Origin: an uncultured Psychroserpens sp. | GTDB lineage: Bacteria; Bacteroidota; Bacteroidia; Flavobacteriales; Flavobacteriaceae | Length of the DNA: 64,000 bases | Direction of reading: 5' to 3' | Assembly: GCF_947500255.1 (NCBI RefSeq) | Contig: NZ_CANMRL010000003.1 | Coordinates: forward strand, 372,001-436,000 | In this document: piece after piece, positions 16,928-27,292 of the stretch | How the letters are laid out: every line of letters starts with the position of its first letter | Position numbering within the stretch: the first letter of the stretch is position 1 | Translations under genes and position numbers: made by a program | The notes under the pieces: model-generated | What the model was told of the DNA's origin: nothing | Databases searched by the model: none | What the model saw: only the letters and a program-made list of their open reading frames with translations

Positions 16928-19243
16928 TTAACCGAGTACATCCAGCTTCGCAAAGCGAAGTAGCAACTTTTTAATGCCACCAACTTCAAAATTAATTTCT
17001 GCTTTAACGTCTGCACCTTTACCTTCTATTTTAACAACCACACCTTTACCAAAACGTGCATGTTCTACTATATTTCCAACAGTCAATTTACCATCGAATA
17101 AATTAGTGTTATCAGAAGGCGAGCTCTTGGACACACGTTTTAAATTTTTAGGAGCAACAAATTTTGGTGTTTTGGTTTCAGATTTACGTTTAATAGGTTT
17201 TTTAAAACGAATACGATTAGGCTCCACATCACCAAAAATATCGGCACTTAACATTGGGTTTTGCCTTGGTTCATGAACTGGTGTTATAATGTCCAAATAT
17301 TGGTCGTCTATTTCCTCTATAAAACGACTTGGTTCTGCATCAATTAATTTTCCCCAACGATAACGCGATAAGGTATAAGTTAAATATGCTTGTTTTTCAG
17401 CTCTTGTAAGTGCCACATAAAACAAACGTCGCTCCTCTTCTAACTCACTACGTGTATTCATACTCATCGCACTTGGAAACAAATCTTCTTCCATTCCTAC
17501 GATATATACATACGGAAATTCTAAACCTTTAGCCAAATGTATCGTCATTAGAGCCACACGATCATCATCGCCTTTGTCATTATCTAAATCGGTTGCCAAA
17601 GCCACATCTTCTAAAAATTCTGCGATGTTTCCTGTAGCATCTGCTATTTCTATTTGACCTTCAACAAAATCTTTGATACCATTGAGTAATTCTTCAATAT
17701 TTTCAAGCCTTGCCACATCCTCAGGAGTACCTTCCTTATTAAATTCTCTAATAATACCAGTAGTTTTAGTTACGTGTTCAGCCAATTCAAAAGCATTAGC
17801 TGTTTGATTCATAACTTGAAAGCTTTCGATCATGGTCACAAAATCCTTAAGCTTTGTTTGGGTTCCTGCATTCACATTAACTTCTGTCTTGTCAATATGT
17901 TTCATCACTTCAAAAATTGAGCGATTATATCCATTAGCTGCAACCACTAATTTATCAACAGTTGTTTGTCCAATACTTCGTTTAGGAAAATTAATTACAC
18001 GCTTTAATGCTTCCTCATCTGCAGGATTTATGACCAAACGCAAATAAGACAAAACGTCTTTAATCTCTTTACGCTGATAGAAGGACAATCCTCCATAAAT
18101 ACGATAAGGAATATCACGTTTCCTCAAAGCATCTTCTATAGAACGTGATTGCGCATTGGTTCTATACAAAACTGCAAAATCACTATCCTTGAGTTGATGC
18201 TGCATTTTGTTTTCAAAAATAGAACTCGCCACAAAACGGCCTTCATCACCATCGGTCATGAGACGATTAACCTTTATTTTCGGACCTTCCTCATTGGCAG
18301 TCCATACGATTTTATCGAGCTTAGTTTTGTTTTTATCTATAATAGAATTGGCAGCATTGACAATATTCTTGGTAGAGCGATAGTTTTGTTCTAACCGAAA
18401 TACCTTTACATCATCATAATCGCGCTGAAAATTCAATATATTATTAATATTTGCGCCTCTAAACGCATAGATACTTTGAGCATCATCGCCTACAACACAT
18501 ATGTTTTGAAATCGATCAGACAAAGCTCTTACAATCAAATACTGCGAGTGATTGGTATCTTGATACTCATCAACTAAAATATATCTGAATCGGTCTTGGT
18601 ATTTCGCTAATACATCCGGAAAGCGCGTCAGTAACTCATTAGTTTTCAGCAATAGGTCATCAAAATCCATAGCACCAGCTTTAAAACAACGATCTACATA
18701 ATTTTTATAGATATCACCTAATCGTGGCCGCCTAGCAGCTGTATCGGCTTCAATAAGTTCTGGGTTTTGAAAATACGCTTTTACCGTAATCAAACTGTTT
18801 TTATACGATGAAATTCTAGAACGCACTTGTTTGTATTTGTATACATCTTTGTCCAATCCCATTTCTTTAATAATAGAAGAAATTAAGCGATCAGAATCTT
18901 GCGTATCATAAATCGTAAAATTACTTGGAAAACCTAATCGGTCTGCCTCAAAACGCAGAATTTTAGCAAACACGGAGTGAAAGGTTCCCATCCATAAATT
19001 TTTAGCCTCGCTTGCTCCAACAATATCAGCAATTCTCCCTTTCATTTCACGAGCCGCTTTATTTGTAAAGGTCAATGCTAAAATATTAAAGGGATCTACA
19101 CCTTGATGCATTAAATACGCAATACGATATGTCAACACACGAGTTTTACCAGATCCAGCTCCTGCTATAACAATCATTGGGCCATCCTTTTGCAACGTTG
19201 GTGCTAATTGTGCATCATTTAACTGACTTAAATATTTCTCCAA
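16928..19243 (-). CDS. pcrA: ATP-dependent DNA helicase, UvrD/PcrA type
   Basis: A 771-residue superfamily 1A helicase. Walker A is GAGSGKT (about 28-34), motif Ia region LALTFTNKAAREMKGRI, motif II VDEYQDTN (about 222), motif III VVGDDAQSIYAFRGA and motif IV RLEQNYRST. Motif V/VI region VALMTIHLAKGLEFPYVYI...LFYVALTRAEK is near 555-615. The C-terminal tail (VGNIVEHARFGKGVV) is the PcrA RNA-polymerase-interacting Tudor-like domain. It unwinds DNA in nucleotide excision repair and removal of stalled complexes. It is the first gene of a leftward pair with the WG-repeat gene. Confidence 0.95.
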   Translation of the reverse strand: MEKYLSQLNDAQLAPTLQKDGPMIVIAGAGSGKTRVLTYRIAYLMHQGVDPFNILALTFTNKAAREMKGRIADIVGASEAKNLWMGTFHSVFAKILRFEADRLGFPSNFTIYDTQDSDRLISSIIKEMGLDKDVYKYKQVRSRISSYKNSLITVKAYFQNPELIEADTAARRPRLGDIYKNYVDRCFKAGAMDFDDLLLKTNELLTRFPDVLAKYQDRFRYILVDEYQDTNHSQYLIVRALSDRFQNICVVGDDAQSIYAFRGANINNILNFQRDYDDVKVFRLEQNYRSTKNIVNAANSIIDKNKTKLDKIVWTANEEGPKIKVNRLMTDGDEGRFVASSIFENKMQHQLKDSDFAVLYRTNAQSRSIEDALRKRDIPYRIYGGLSFYQRKEIKDVLSYLRLVINPADEEALKRVINFPKRSIGQTTVDKLVVAANGYNRSIFEVMKHIDKTEVNVNAGTQTKLKDFVTMIESFQVMNQTANAFELAEHVTKTTGIIREFNKEGTPEDVARLENIEELLNGIKDFVEGQIEIADATGNIAEFLEDVALATDLDNDKGDDDRVALMTIHLAKGLEFPYVYIVGMEEDLFPSAMSMNTRSELEEERRLFYVALTRAEKQAYLTYTLSRYRWGKLIDAEPSRFIEEIDDQYLDIITPVHEPRQNPMLSADIFGDVEPNRIRFKKPIKRKSETKTPKFVAPKNLKRVSKSSPSDNTNLFDGKLTVGNIVEHARFGKGVVVKIEGKGADVKAEINFEVGGIKKLLLRFAKLDVLG

Positions 19244-19378
19244 TGGTCTATCTTTAATGAAACGTGAAATTAATAATTGTCATAGGTTTTACCATATAGA
19301 AATGTCATTAATTATAAACAATCTAAAAGAGTCTTTCAATTTATCAAATTTCAATATCTTAGTGAAAATTATAAATCT

Positions 19379-20659
19379 ATGAAGATCTTTTTTGTATTCG
19401 CATTCACCTTATTTACATGCTCCATTTCATTTTCGCAAAACGCATTAGAGCAAGACATTATTGATGTTGAAAAAAAATTAATTGAATGGCGGAGACATTT
19501 TCACCAAAACCCAGAATTATCCAATCAAGAATTTAAAACTGCCAAAAAAATAGCGACACATTTAAAATCCCTTGGTTTAGAAGTCGAAACTAACATTGCA
19601 ATAACAGGAGTTGTAGGCTTATTAAAAGGTGATTTACCAGGAAAGGTGGTAGCGCTAAGAGCAGATATTGATGCTCTTCCTGTTACAGAACGTAACGATT
19701 TACCGTTTAAATCTACCGTAAAGACAACATTTTTAGATACAGAAACTGGTGTCATGCATGCTTGTGGGCATGACACTCACATTGCAATTTTAATGGCAAC
19801 TGCCGAGGTCTTATCGAAACATAAAGATAAAATACGAGGTACTGTAAAGTTTATTTTTCAGCCAGCAGAAGAAGGCCCTCCACCAGGTGAAGAAGGTGGC
19901 GCAAAACTCATGATTAAAGAAGGCGTTTTAGATAACCCCAAAGTCGATGTCATTTTTGGTCTGCATATTAATGCCGGAACTCCAGTAGGAACATTAAAAT
20001 ATAAAAAAGGTGGCATTATGGCTTCTGTAGAACGATTTGTTATCGACGTAAAAGGAAAGCAAACACACGGTTCTCAACCATGGTCTGGTGTTGATCCAAT
20101 TTTAATTTCGGCAAAAATAATAGACGGATTGCAAACTATTATTAGTAGAGAAGCTAAATTGACAGACGAAGCAGCCGTAATTACTGTTGGTAAGATAACG
20201 TCAGGAACACGATTTAATATTATTCCAGAAACGGCTCAATTAATTGGAACCGTTAGAACATTAGACCCAGAAATGCGTTCCATGATTGAAAAAAGGATGA
20301 GAGAGATGTCAGCAACCATTGCTAAAGCCTATGGTGGAGAAGCTACAATTTCGTTTAGAAACCAAACATCAATAACCTATAATGATCCAGATTTAACGGA
20401 TCAAATGTTACCTTCATTACAAAAAGTAGCAGGCTCAAAAAATGTTCAAATTATGAAAGCCACTACTGGAGGAGAAGATTTTTCTTATTTTCAAGAGGTT
20501 GTTCCTGGTATTTATTTCTTTTTAGGAGGTATGACGCCTAGTAACGAATCTAAAGGTGCATTTCCACATCATACACCAGACTTTATGATTGATGAAAGCG
20601 GCATGCTACTAGGTGTAAAAGCCTTTACTCAACTTACATTAGATTATTTAAATCAATAA
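19379..20659 (+). CDS. Exported M20-family amidohydrolase
   Basis: A 426-residue protein with a signal peptide ending SISFSQ (about 20). It matches the M20D amidohydrolase/carboxypeptidase group: EWRRHFHQNPELSNQEF (about 36-52), HACGHDTHIAILMATAEVL (metal-binding C and H, about 123-141), FIFQPAEEGPPPGEEGG (metal-binding E pair, about 158-174), FGLHINAGTPVG (His about 196) and a late FPHHTPDF. Relatives hydrolyse N-acyl or hippurate-type amides. Export to the periplasm is notable but common in Bacteroidota. Substrate unknown. Confidence 0.9.
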   Translation: MKIFFVFAFTLFTCSISFSQNALEQDIIDVEKKLIEWRRHFHQNPELSNQEFKTAKKIATHLKSLGLEVETNIAITGVVGLLKGDLPGKVVALRADIDALPVTERNDLPFKSTVKTTFLDTETGVMHACGHDTHIAILMATAEVLSKHKDKIRGTVKFIFQPAEEGPPPGEEGGAKLMIKEGVLDNPKVDVIFGLHINAGTPVGTLKYKKGGIMASVERFVIDVKGKQTHGSQPWSGVDPILISAKIIDGLQTIISREAKLTDEAAVITVGKITSGTRFNIIPETAQLIGTVRTLDPEMRSMIEKRMREMSATIAKAYGGEATISFRNQTSITYNDPDLTDQMLPSLQKVAGSKNVQIMKATTGGEDFSYFQEVVPGIYFFLGGMTPSNESKGAFPHHTPDFMIDESGMLLGVKAFTQLTLDYLNQ

Positions 20660-20678
20660 AGCCATAGCGTCTTAACTT

Positions 20679-22181
20679 ATGTACCAATCTATTGTAGATA
20701 AGCTGAAAATTTCTGTGGAAGATTTACTGGATATTGACGATGACAAAATCATCAAGTTTGAAAAAATCATCAAGTCTCAAGCCATTCTGGACAATGCTTC
20801 TTTTAAAACCGAAGTTAATAACGCTATCATTGACACACTTCGGGATGACAAAAAAAGACAGTTTATTTATATTATTGAGAAGCATCCAAGATTGAAATCG
20901 TTTTTATCAAACGGTAAATCTTTAGAATCTCAGACACTAACTATAGATCAAAGGATACTGGAGCCTTTACAAATAGATGATGTTGCCTTCCGAAAATTCG
21001 TTGAACCATATTTGAGTGGCACTCTAATTCCTAAACTCAAAAATGCTCTTAATTCTAATCAGTTCTTTTATGTTATAGATAAAATTAAAAATGATTGGCT
21101 CTTTTGCGAAGATATTAAGTTTCAATGTCAAAATATACTTCAGCATAAAATAGCAACCACCATTCATCTCTTAAAAACAAAACAGCAAATAAAACCTACA
21201 AAGTATATTCAAAGTACAGGTTTTGGGGCGTTAATCTCATATTGTGCATCTAATGGCGGACTCGACATTACGAAGAAATATCTTGAAACACTTGTCAATC
21301 AGCTAAAACACCTTCATTCAAGAACGAAAAGGGCTAGCCATTACCATAAAGGATTAATCGCTATTCAGAATGCCAAATTAGACAACCAGGTCCTTAAAGA
21401 TTACGTTGAAGCCCACATTAACGGTCATATTGCTCGGGTAGTGCTTGACAAAAAGACTCCTAACGAATGGGGCATGCAAGTCGTAATAACCATTGCGGTT
21501 TTAGTGGTCACAATCATTGTAGCAAGCATATTCAACCATGTTAACGAAAATGACTCTGTAGAAAAATATTCTGCGAAAGACGTTAACAATTTTTATAACT
21601 CGTTTAATAGTCTATACGGTCCTCATATATCCAGAGATGCCAATGGCGTATTAAAAAACATAGAAGGACAATTGATATTAAAAGCCTATAAATATCCTTA
21701 TGATCGTAATACTGAGTTAACTCATTCTATATTTTTTCCATTTTACAAACCCTTTCCAAAAGTTAGTGACTCAACACCGCATCATCTTACTATTGAAAAC
21801 TTAGATATAGACAAATCACTCATTATTTTTAGAAAAAACAACTATAATCATTGTGTCCTTTTAAGACCAAGAAGTAAAGTCACAACATTCGTCGCGCCAC
21901 AAGATTCTCTTATTTTTTACAGAGGTAAATTTCTAAATATTAGTGATTACGGTAGTCTTTCTACTTTTAATGGTATTTTCAAACATTCTAGTAAGGCAGA
22001 TCGTATGAGGTTTTTTGATGTCTATGTCGTGCATTCCCAACACCAAAGTGACAGCGCCGTAATAAAAATGAAGAATTTTGGGGAACTCGAATTTCAAGAT
22101 GTTAAAACTACTGTCCACAGAACAAGTTATGTTGGTAAAAATATTATCGACATCAATATTTTAGACACCTATTTAGACTAA
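20679..22181 (+). CDS. Single-pass membrane protein of unknown function
   Basis: A 500-residue protein with no signal peptide. Residues 1-262 are helical and charged; a single strong membrane segment lies at about 266-285 (MQVVITIAVLVVTIIVASIF); residues 290-500 form a more beta-rich region. I do not recognise any domain. By the positive-inside rule, the lysine- and histidine-rich segment around 207-225 favours the N-terminal part being cytoplasmic and the C-terminal part periplasmic. It follows the amidohydrolase by 19 bp and precedes the FMN protein gene by 31 bp, so the three may be one transcript. Confidence 0.65.
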   Translation: MYQSIVDKLKISVEDLLDIDDDKIIKFEKIIKSQAILDNASFKTEVNNAIIDTLRDDKKRQFIYIIEKHPRLKSFLSNGKSLESQTLTIDQRILEPLQIDDVAFRKFVEPYLSGTLIPKLKNALNSNQFFYVIDKIKNDWLFCEDIKFQCQNILQHKIATTIHLLKTKQQIKPTKYIQSTGFGALISYCASNGGLDITKKYLETLVNQLKHLHSRTKRASHYHKGLIAIQNAKLDNQVLKDYVEAHINGHIARVVLDKKTPNEWGMQVVITIAVLVVTIIVASIFNHVNENDSVEKYSAKDVNNFYNSFNSLYGPHISRDANGVLKNIEGQLILKAYKYPYDRNTELTHSIFFPFYKPFPKVSDSTPHHLTIENLDIDKSLIIFRKNNYNHCVLLRPRSKVTTFVAPQDSLIFYRGKFLNISDYGSLSTFNGIFKHSSKADRMRFFDVYVVHSQHQSDSAVIKMKNFGELEFQDVKTTVHRTSYVGKNIIDINILDTYLD

Positions 22182-22212
22182 AATAAATATCTTTACCCTT
22201 TAATTGAATTCT

Positions 22213-23766
22213 ATGGATACCTTTCTAAATTTTATATCAAGCATTTCATGGTGGATGTGGATTATCATTGTGCTTGTAGTGATAGCCATTCGTGATATTT
22301 TACAAAAAAAACATACAATTCAGCATAACTTTCCATTAATTGGACATATTCGTTATTGGTTTGAGAGCATTGGACCAGAAATTCGTCAATATTTTGTAGC
22401 GAATAATAGAGAAGAATTGCCTTTCAATCGTATTGAACGTAGTTGGGTCTATGCATCTTCAAAAAACGAGAATAACTACGAAGGCTTTGGTACAGATCGG
22501 GATATATATGCCCACCAACATATTTTTGTGAACAACGCTATGTTTCCTTTCAGGATTGGTGGCGACCATCCAAATACCATTGATAAATCATTTTTGCCTT
22601 GCGCTAAAGTAATGGGAGAGTTTAATAAACGTAAGCGTCCATACAGACCCGCTTCGGTTATAAACGTCTCTGCGATGAGTTTTGGTTCACTTTCTGCAAA
22701 AGCTGTAGAATCTTTGAATAAAGGTGTTCAAATGGCACATGCCTATCATAATACTGGAGAAGGAGGCTTATCTCCATACCATAGTAACGGTGGAGATGTT
22801 GTGTTTCACTTCGGAACAGGATACTTTGGTGTTCGTGCAGAAGATGGCGGATTTTCGATGGAGAAAATGAAAAAACTTGTAGAAGACAATCCTTTTGTTC
22901 GCGCCATTGAAGTTAAATTATCTCAAGGTGCTAAACCAGGCAAAGGCGGTGTACTGCCAGGATCTAAAATTACCAAAGAGATTGCAAAAATCAGAGGTGT
23001 TGAGGAAGGTAAAACTGTGCTTTCTCCTCCAAATCACAAAGCATTTTCTACAGTTCCAGAAATGGTAGATTTTATAGAAGCTATCGCAGAGGAAACAGGA
23101 TTACCAGTTGGTATCAAAGCTGCAATTGGTAAATTAGACCAGTGGGAAGAACTCATAGATATCATGCTCGAAACAGGGAAAGGTCCAGACTTTATAACTG
23201 TTGATGGTGGTGAAGGTGGTACAGGTGCTGCACCTCCAAGTTTTGCTGATCATGTATCATTACCTTGGGTCTATGGATTTGGAGATTTGTATAGATTATT
23301 TCAGAAGAAAGGATTATCAGAACGCATTGTCTTTATTGGAAGTGGTAAACTAGGTTTTCCTGCTAAAGCAGCTATGGCCTTTGCCATGGGAGTAGATTGT
23401 ATTAATGTTGCCCGTGAAGCTATGATGAGTATCGGTTGTATCCAAGCGCAAATTTGCCATACAAATAAATGCCCGAGTGGTGTCGCAACACAAAGTAAAT
23501 GGTTACAAAACGGTATTGACCCAACTTTAAAATCGGTGCGACTGGCGCAGTATTTTAAAACATTTCGAAAAGAACTTATAGAGATTACTCATGCTGCAGG
23601 TTATGAACACCCATGTGAGTTTAACATGGATGATATAGAAGTAAATGTAGATGACCACAACCTATCTAAAGAATTGTCGAGCACCTATATGTATAATAAA
23701 ACCAAAGTCCCTTATACCTCAATGCAGGATTTAAAAGATTGTATGCATTTAGGAGGAAAATATTAA
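22213..23766 (+). CDS. FMN-binding glutamate-synthase-like protein, membrane-anchored
   Basis: A 517-residue protein (ATG 22213; TTG 22204 is possible). An N-terminal membrane segment (SISWWMWIIIVLVVIAI) precedes a domain homologous to the synthase half of GltB. SVINVSAMSFGSLSAKAVESL begins the FMN-binding barrel. GEGGLSPYH, KLSQGAKPGKGGVLPG, TVDGGEGGTGAAPPSF and the iron-sulfur-type cysteine motif CHTNKCPSGVATQ (about 410-422) follow. No glutaminase or NADPH subunit is adjacent. Stand-alone proteins of this kind are widespread and of unproven activity; electron transfer to a glutamate-synthase-like reaction is possible. Confidence 0.88.
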   Translation: MDTFLNFISSISWWMWIIIVLVVIAIRDILQKKHTIQHNFPLIGHIRYWFESIGPEIRQYFVANNREELPFNRIERSWVYASSKNENNYEGFGTDRDIYAHQHIFVNNAMFPFRIGGDHPNTIDKSFLPCAKVMGEFNKRKRPYRPASVINVSAMSFGSLSAKAVESLNKGVQMAHAYHNTGEGGLSPYHSNGGDVVFHFGTGYFGVRAEDGGFSMEKMKKLVEDNPFVRAIEVKLSQGAKPGKGGVLPGSKITKEIAKIRGVEEGKTVLSPPNHKAFSTVPEMVDFIEAIAEETGLPVGIKAAIGKLDQWEELIDIMLETGKGPDFITVDGGEGGTGAAPPSFADHVSLPWVYGFGDLYRLFQKKGLSERIVFIGSGKLGFPAKAAMAFAMGVDCINVAREAMMSIGCIQAQICHTNKCPSGVATQSKWLQNGIDPTLKSVRLAQYFKTFRKELIEITHAAGYEHPCEFNMDDIEVNVDDHNLSKELSSTYMYNKTKVPYTSMQDLKDCMHLGGKY

Positions 23767-23818
23767 AGCAATAATTCAAAAAGAATTAAGTTTACAACTC
23801 AAAAGAAAACAACCAACT

Positions 23819-24337
23819 ATGGAACAACAGTTAGTCAATCTATTAATGTTTATAATTCCAGCTTTAATAACTGGAGCAATTGCCTATCTATTTTTTAGAG
23901 AACATGTTGAAAATGAAAGTAGACGTCGCGACTTTTTAATTCAAAAAGACCTGCAAAAAGAATCACTACCAATGCGTCTTCAAGCCTACGAACGTTTGTC
24001 TTTATTTTTAGAAAGAATTAAACCTTCAAAATTATTAGTAAGAGTCAATCCAATGTCTTCAAATAAAGAAGATTACGAATCTTTACTTATAGCAAATATT
24101 GAACAGGAATTTGATCATAATTTAGCACAACAAATCTATGTTACAGACCAATGCTGGAGCATTACATCTACTGCAAAAAATGCGACTATTCAAATGATTA
24201 GAAAAGCTAATCTATCGGAAAAAATAGATTCAGCAGATAAGCTTAGGGAAGTACTTCTAACTGACATGATTGACAAAAGATCTCCAAGCGATGCTGCTCT
24301 ATCTTTTATTAAAGAAGAAGTTTCTAATATCTGGTAA
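23819..24337 (+). CDS. Membrane-anchored helical protein of unknown function
   Basis: A 172-residue protein with one N-terminal membrane segment (LLMFIIPALITGAIAYLFF, about 8-26) and an otherwise helical, charged body (KESLPMRLQAYERLSLFLERI, EQEFDHNLAQQIYVTDQCW). Similar short proteins with the pattern 'LRLQAYERLxLFLERI.P..L..R' occur across Flavobacteriaceae without a function. The gene ends 4 bp before the end of the converging patatin gene. Confidence 0.7.
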   Translation: MEQQLVNLLMFIIPALITGAIAYLFFREHVENESRRRDFLIQKDLQKESLPMRLQAYERLSLFLERIKPSKLLVRVNPMSSNKEDYESLLIANIEQEFDHNLAQQIYVTDQCWSITSTAKNATIQMIRKANLSEKIDSADKLREVLLTDMIDKRSPSDAALSFIKEEVSNIW

Positions 24338-24340
24338 TTT

Positions 24341-25240
24341 TTAATCGGATGTGATTTTGTTTTCATGCTTTTGCTTTGCATAGTCATAACCTTGAGCCCA
24401 CCATTTTACCATTAAGCGCTTACTAAAAATCAATGAATTTTCAGTCAAACTTGTAGGTGTGTAATACAGATTGAGTTTTACACCTCTGTTTTTAGCCGCT
24501 AGTTTTCCTATGACAATATCATTCTTTTCCACTTGATCCAAAAGGTGTCCAAATAAATTAAGCATTAAAGAAAATGGATTTTTACCCAACACCTTAGTGC
24601 GTTCCATTTGTTCAGATTCTAAAACAACAGCATCTACCTCAGTAGCACCACGCAAAATAGCCTCGCGTATAGGAATCACACAACCTAAGCCTCCATCTGC
24701 ATATTCATAGCCATCAACTTTAGCCAGAGACATAAACGGAATGTAATTACATGAAATCCATATCCAATTGCAAAACTCTTCATAAGTACATTCTTTAATA
24801 GATTTATATTCCACACGATTCATAGACAAATTTGAGACCGTAACTACAACATCTTCTTTAGTGTTTCTTATCTTCTCATATTCATCTCTAGTGAAATTTT
24901 GTTTAATATTTCGTTTCAACGCCTTACTCTCACCAAACGTACGTTTCATGCGTATAAACTGCCAGAGTGAATTTAAAAAATCTATCGAAACATATTCCCT
25001 ATCCCCTTTTTTACGCTGTACAAAAGGGCTTACACTAAAAATATCATGCTGTTGCACATTAGTAAAAATATCATAGAGTTTTCCAATATCATTAACCGCT
25101 AAATGCGGCACTAATAAGCTTCCTGTTGATGTTCCCAAGAACATATCATACCTACGCCCTTCAGCTTCAATTAAATATTGCGCTACGCCACCAGCAAAAG
25201 CGCCTTTACTTCCACCTCCAGATATCACTAATGCTCTCAA
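24341..25240 (-). CDS. Patatin-like phospholipase
   Basis: A 299-residue cytoplasmic protein with the patatin core: oxyanion loop GGGSKGAFAGG (8-18), nucleophile elbow GTSTG (37-41, Ser 39), and the dyad aspartate in DGG (about 177-179). The family cleaves fatty acyl chains from phospholipids or other lipids using a Ser-Asp dyad. It lacks the C-terminal surface-antigen barrel of the type V patatin autotransporters. It lies 1 bp from the M1 peptidase gene in the same direction and is presumably read from the same transcript. Confidence 0.9.
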   Translation of the reverse strand: MRALVISGGGSKGAFAGGVAQYLIEAEGRRYDMFLGTSTGSLLVPHLAVNDIGKLYDIFTNVQQHDIFSVSPFVQRKKGDREYVSIDFLNSLWQFIRMKRTFGESKALKRNIKQNFTRDEYEKIRNTKEDVVVTVSNLSMNRVEYKSIKECTYEEFCNWIWISCNYIPFMSLAKVDGYEYADGGLGCVIPIREAILRGATEVDAVVLESEQMERTKVLGKNPFSLMLNLFGHLLDQVEKNDIVIGKLAAKNRGVKLNLYYTPTSLTENSLIFSKRLMVKWWAQGYDYAKQKHENKITSD

Positions 25241-25241
25241 A

Positions 25242-27263
25242 TTAGTTCTTTTTTAATGTATTTATTAAAGATTTATAATTGTCATTTGTTTCCAGTTCCG
25301 CCAATAAGTTTTTAGCATATTTTGAAAAACGCCAATTATGATGCTTTCTAGCTTCAAATAAGCTTGTAATAGACTTACGTTCGAAGCCTCCTAGTAATTT
25401 CAGGTAATTAAAGGCATTCAATCGCAATTCAAAATGTTGACCAGGTAAACTATAACTGATTAACTCTTCTAAAACATCTTGCTTTTTTTCGGGTTGATAT
25501 TCAACCGTATTTAAATGTAATGCTAACCATAGTAATCTCACATTATAATCGTTAAACCCTACAATATCTTTGGTTTTCTGTAAATATTTTATTCGATCTT
25601 CTGGGAAATTAGCCCAGAGATTATACAATGCAGCTTCAATCGTTGTATAAGATTCATCATCTAATAACGATTCGTAGGCCAGTTTCAGCTCCATAGGAAT
25701 CTCACCAACATACTTTGCAATAGCTTGTCGTACTTCCAAATTATTCTGAAATGCACTTGTCTCAATTTTATCAGGAATCTGACTGATCACCTTTACTTTT
25801 GCTTTATCAGAAACATAAGACGATAGATAGTCTTTGCATTTAGAGGTATACGCTTCACAGTCGACCATAAAATATTCCTGCATGAATGATGATTGCTTTA
25901 AGCTTTTGACCATAGCATCCTCAGGAAGCTTAGACTCTAAAAGCCATTCGTTCACAAAACCAGTTAAATCCTGACCACTAACAGCCTCAACTTCAGAAAT
26001 AAAATCGTTGGTCTCAACATTTGCAAATTGATGTTTTTCCAAATACGTCTTTACAGCAGTTTTAAAAGCAACATCTCCTACCTGCTCTCGCAACACATGT
26101 AAAGCCCAAGCACCTTTTTTATAGAATGTCGTACTACTCGATTTAGGATTAAGCAATGAGGTGCTTTGACCAGCAACCTCTTGAGCAATAAGCTCTTGTG
26201 CATTTTCAAAAAGCTGCCAATAGTAATGATTATCTCCAAAAACATCCCGCTCTGCTAATAACGCATAATACGTTGCAAAACCCTCCTGTAACCAATGATG
26301 CTCACCAGATGTTGCAGTGACCAAATCCCCAAACCACTGGTGTGCAAGTTCGTGCGCATTAACCGTGATATAATTTTTATCATTAAATGCCGTAGAATCC
26401 ACCACAAAACTGTCTGAAAAAATCGTAAGACTTGTATTTTCCATACCAGAATACAAGAAATCCTTAACAGGAACCTGCTTATAATTTTGCCATGGATATG
26501 GAAATCCGATTTCTTCTTCTAAAAAATCAAACATTTGCTTGGTATAGCGATAGGTAGGCTCAACTTTTAGTGAGTCTTCAGGATAATAGTAATATTCTAA
26601 AGGAACGCCACTTTTTGAGGTTTCTGTTTGCACATTATAATCACCTATAACCAAAGCCACCAGATAGCTTGACATTGGTTTTTCCATTTCATAATGAACA
26701 TATTGATAATGATTATTCCCCGTTTCTTCAATTAATTTACCGTTAGCAATCACTGCATACCCTTTTTCACATTTCAAAGATAAATTAAAAACTATTTTAT
26801 CATTTACATCATCTATACTTGGCAACCAATGACTCGTATATTTCCCTTGACCTTGCGTCCATATTTGATTATCTATGAAATACAATGCTTTTTTTGGCGA
26901 ACTAGTGTAATCAATATCCACTATATAGCGTCTTCCTTTTTTAAACTTATAGCTTAACCATAATTTTTGACCATCATAAGAATAAACAGAATCTAACACT
27001 CTAAGGTGTCTATCTAAAATAAACACCTTATTAAAATTCAAAGCTTTTGCATCAAGAAAAATAGAATCTACACTTTTAAGTACATCAAATTTATATCGCA
27101 CAGAACCTGACAATGTATTAGACTTAGCCTTATTTAAATAAGAGTTCTTTACAAAGACATCAATTGCAGCTTCAGCTCTTTTAAAATCAACATACTCAGT
27201 TTGCTGAGCAGTTACATTTCCGAAGAAAAATGAAAAACAGATAAGTAAACATAATTGTTTCAT
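25242..27263 (-). CDS. Exported M1-family metallopeptidase (aminopeptidase)
   Basis: A 673-residue protein with a signal peptide (LCLLICFSFFFGNVTAQ). The M1 catalytic signature is complete: GMEN at 273-276 (GxMEN exopeptidase motif), HELAH at 304-308 and the third zinc ligand E327 in QEGFA. The C-terminal region (about 460-673) is helical, like the HEAT/ARM-type end of leukotriene A4 hydrolase and aminopeptidase N. It removes N-terminal residues from peptides in the periplasm or outside. The patatin gene follows after 1 bp and the PNGase F gene is 29 bp upstream, all in one direction. Confidence 0.93.
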   Translation of the reverse strand: MKQLCLLICFSFFFGNVTAQQTEYVDFKRAEAAIDVFVKNSYLNKAKSNTLSGSVRYKFDVLKSVDSIFLDAKALNFNKVFILDRHLRVLDSVYSYDGQKLWLSYKFKKGRRYIVDIDYTSSPKKALYFIDNQIWTQGQGKYTSHWLPSIDDVNDKIVFNLSLKCEKGYAVIANGKLIEETGNNHYQYVHYEMEKPMSSYLVALVIGDYNVQTETSKSGVPLEYYYYPEDSLKVEPTYRYTKQMFDFLEEEIGFPYPWQNYKQVPVKDFLYSGMENTSLTIFSDSFVVDSTAFNDKNYITVNAHELAHQWFGDLVTATSGEHHWLQEGFATYYALLAERDVFGDNHYYWQLFENAQELIAQEVAGQSTSLLNPKSSSTTFYKKGAWALHVLREQVGDVAFKTAVKTYLEKHQFANVETNDFISEVEAVSGQDLTGFVNEWLLESKLPEDAMVKSLKQSSFMQEYFMVDCEAYTSKCKDYLSSYVSDKAKVKVISQIPDKIETSAFQNNLEVRQAIAKYVGEIPMELKLAYESLLDDESYTTIEAALYNLWANFPEDRIKYLQKTKDIVGFNDYNVRLLWLALHLNTVEYQPEKKQDVLEELISYSLPGQHFELRLNAFNYLKLLGGFERKSITSLFEARKHHNWRFSKYAKNLLAELETNDNYKSLINTLKKN

Positions 27264-27292
27264 AAGTATGATGCTGCAAAAATGAGACCAGC

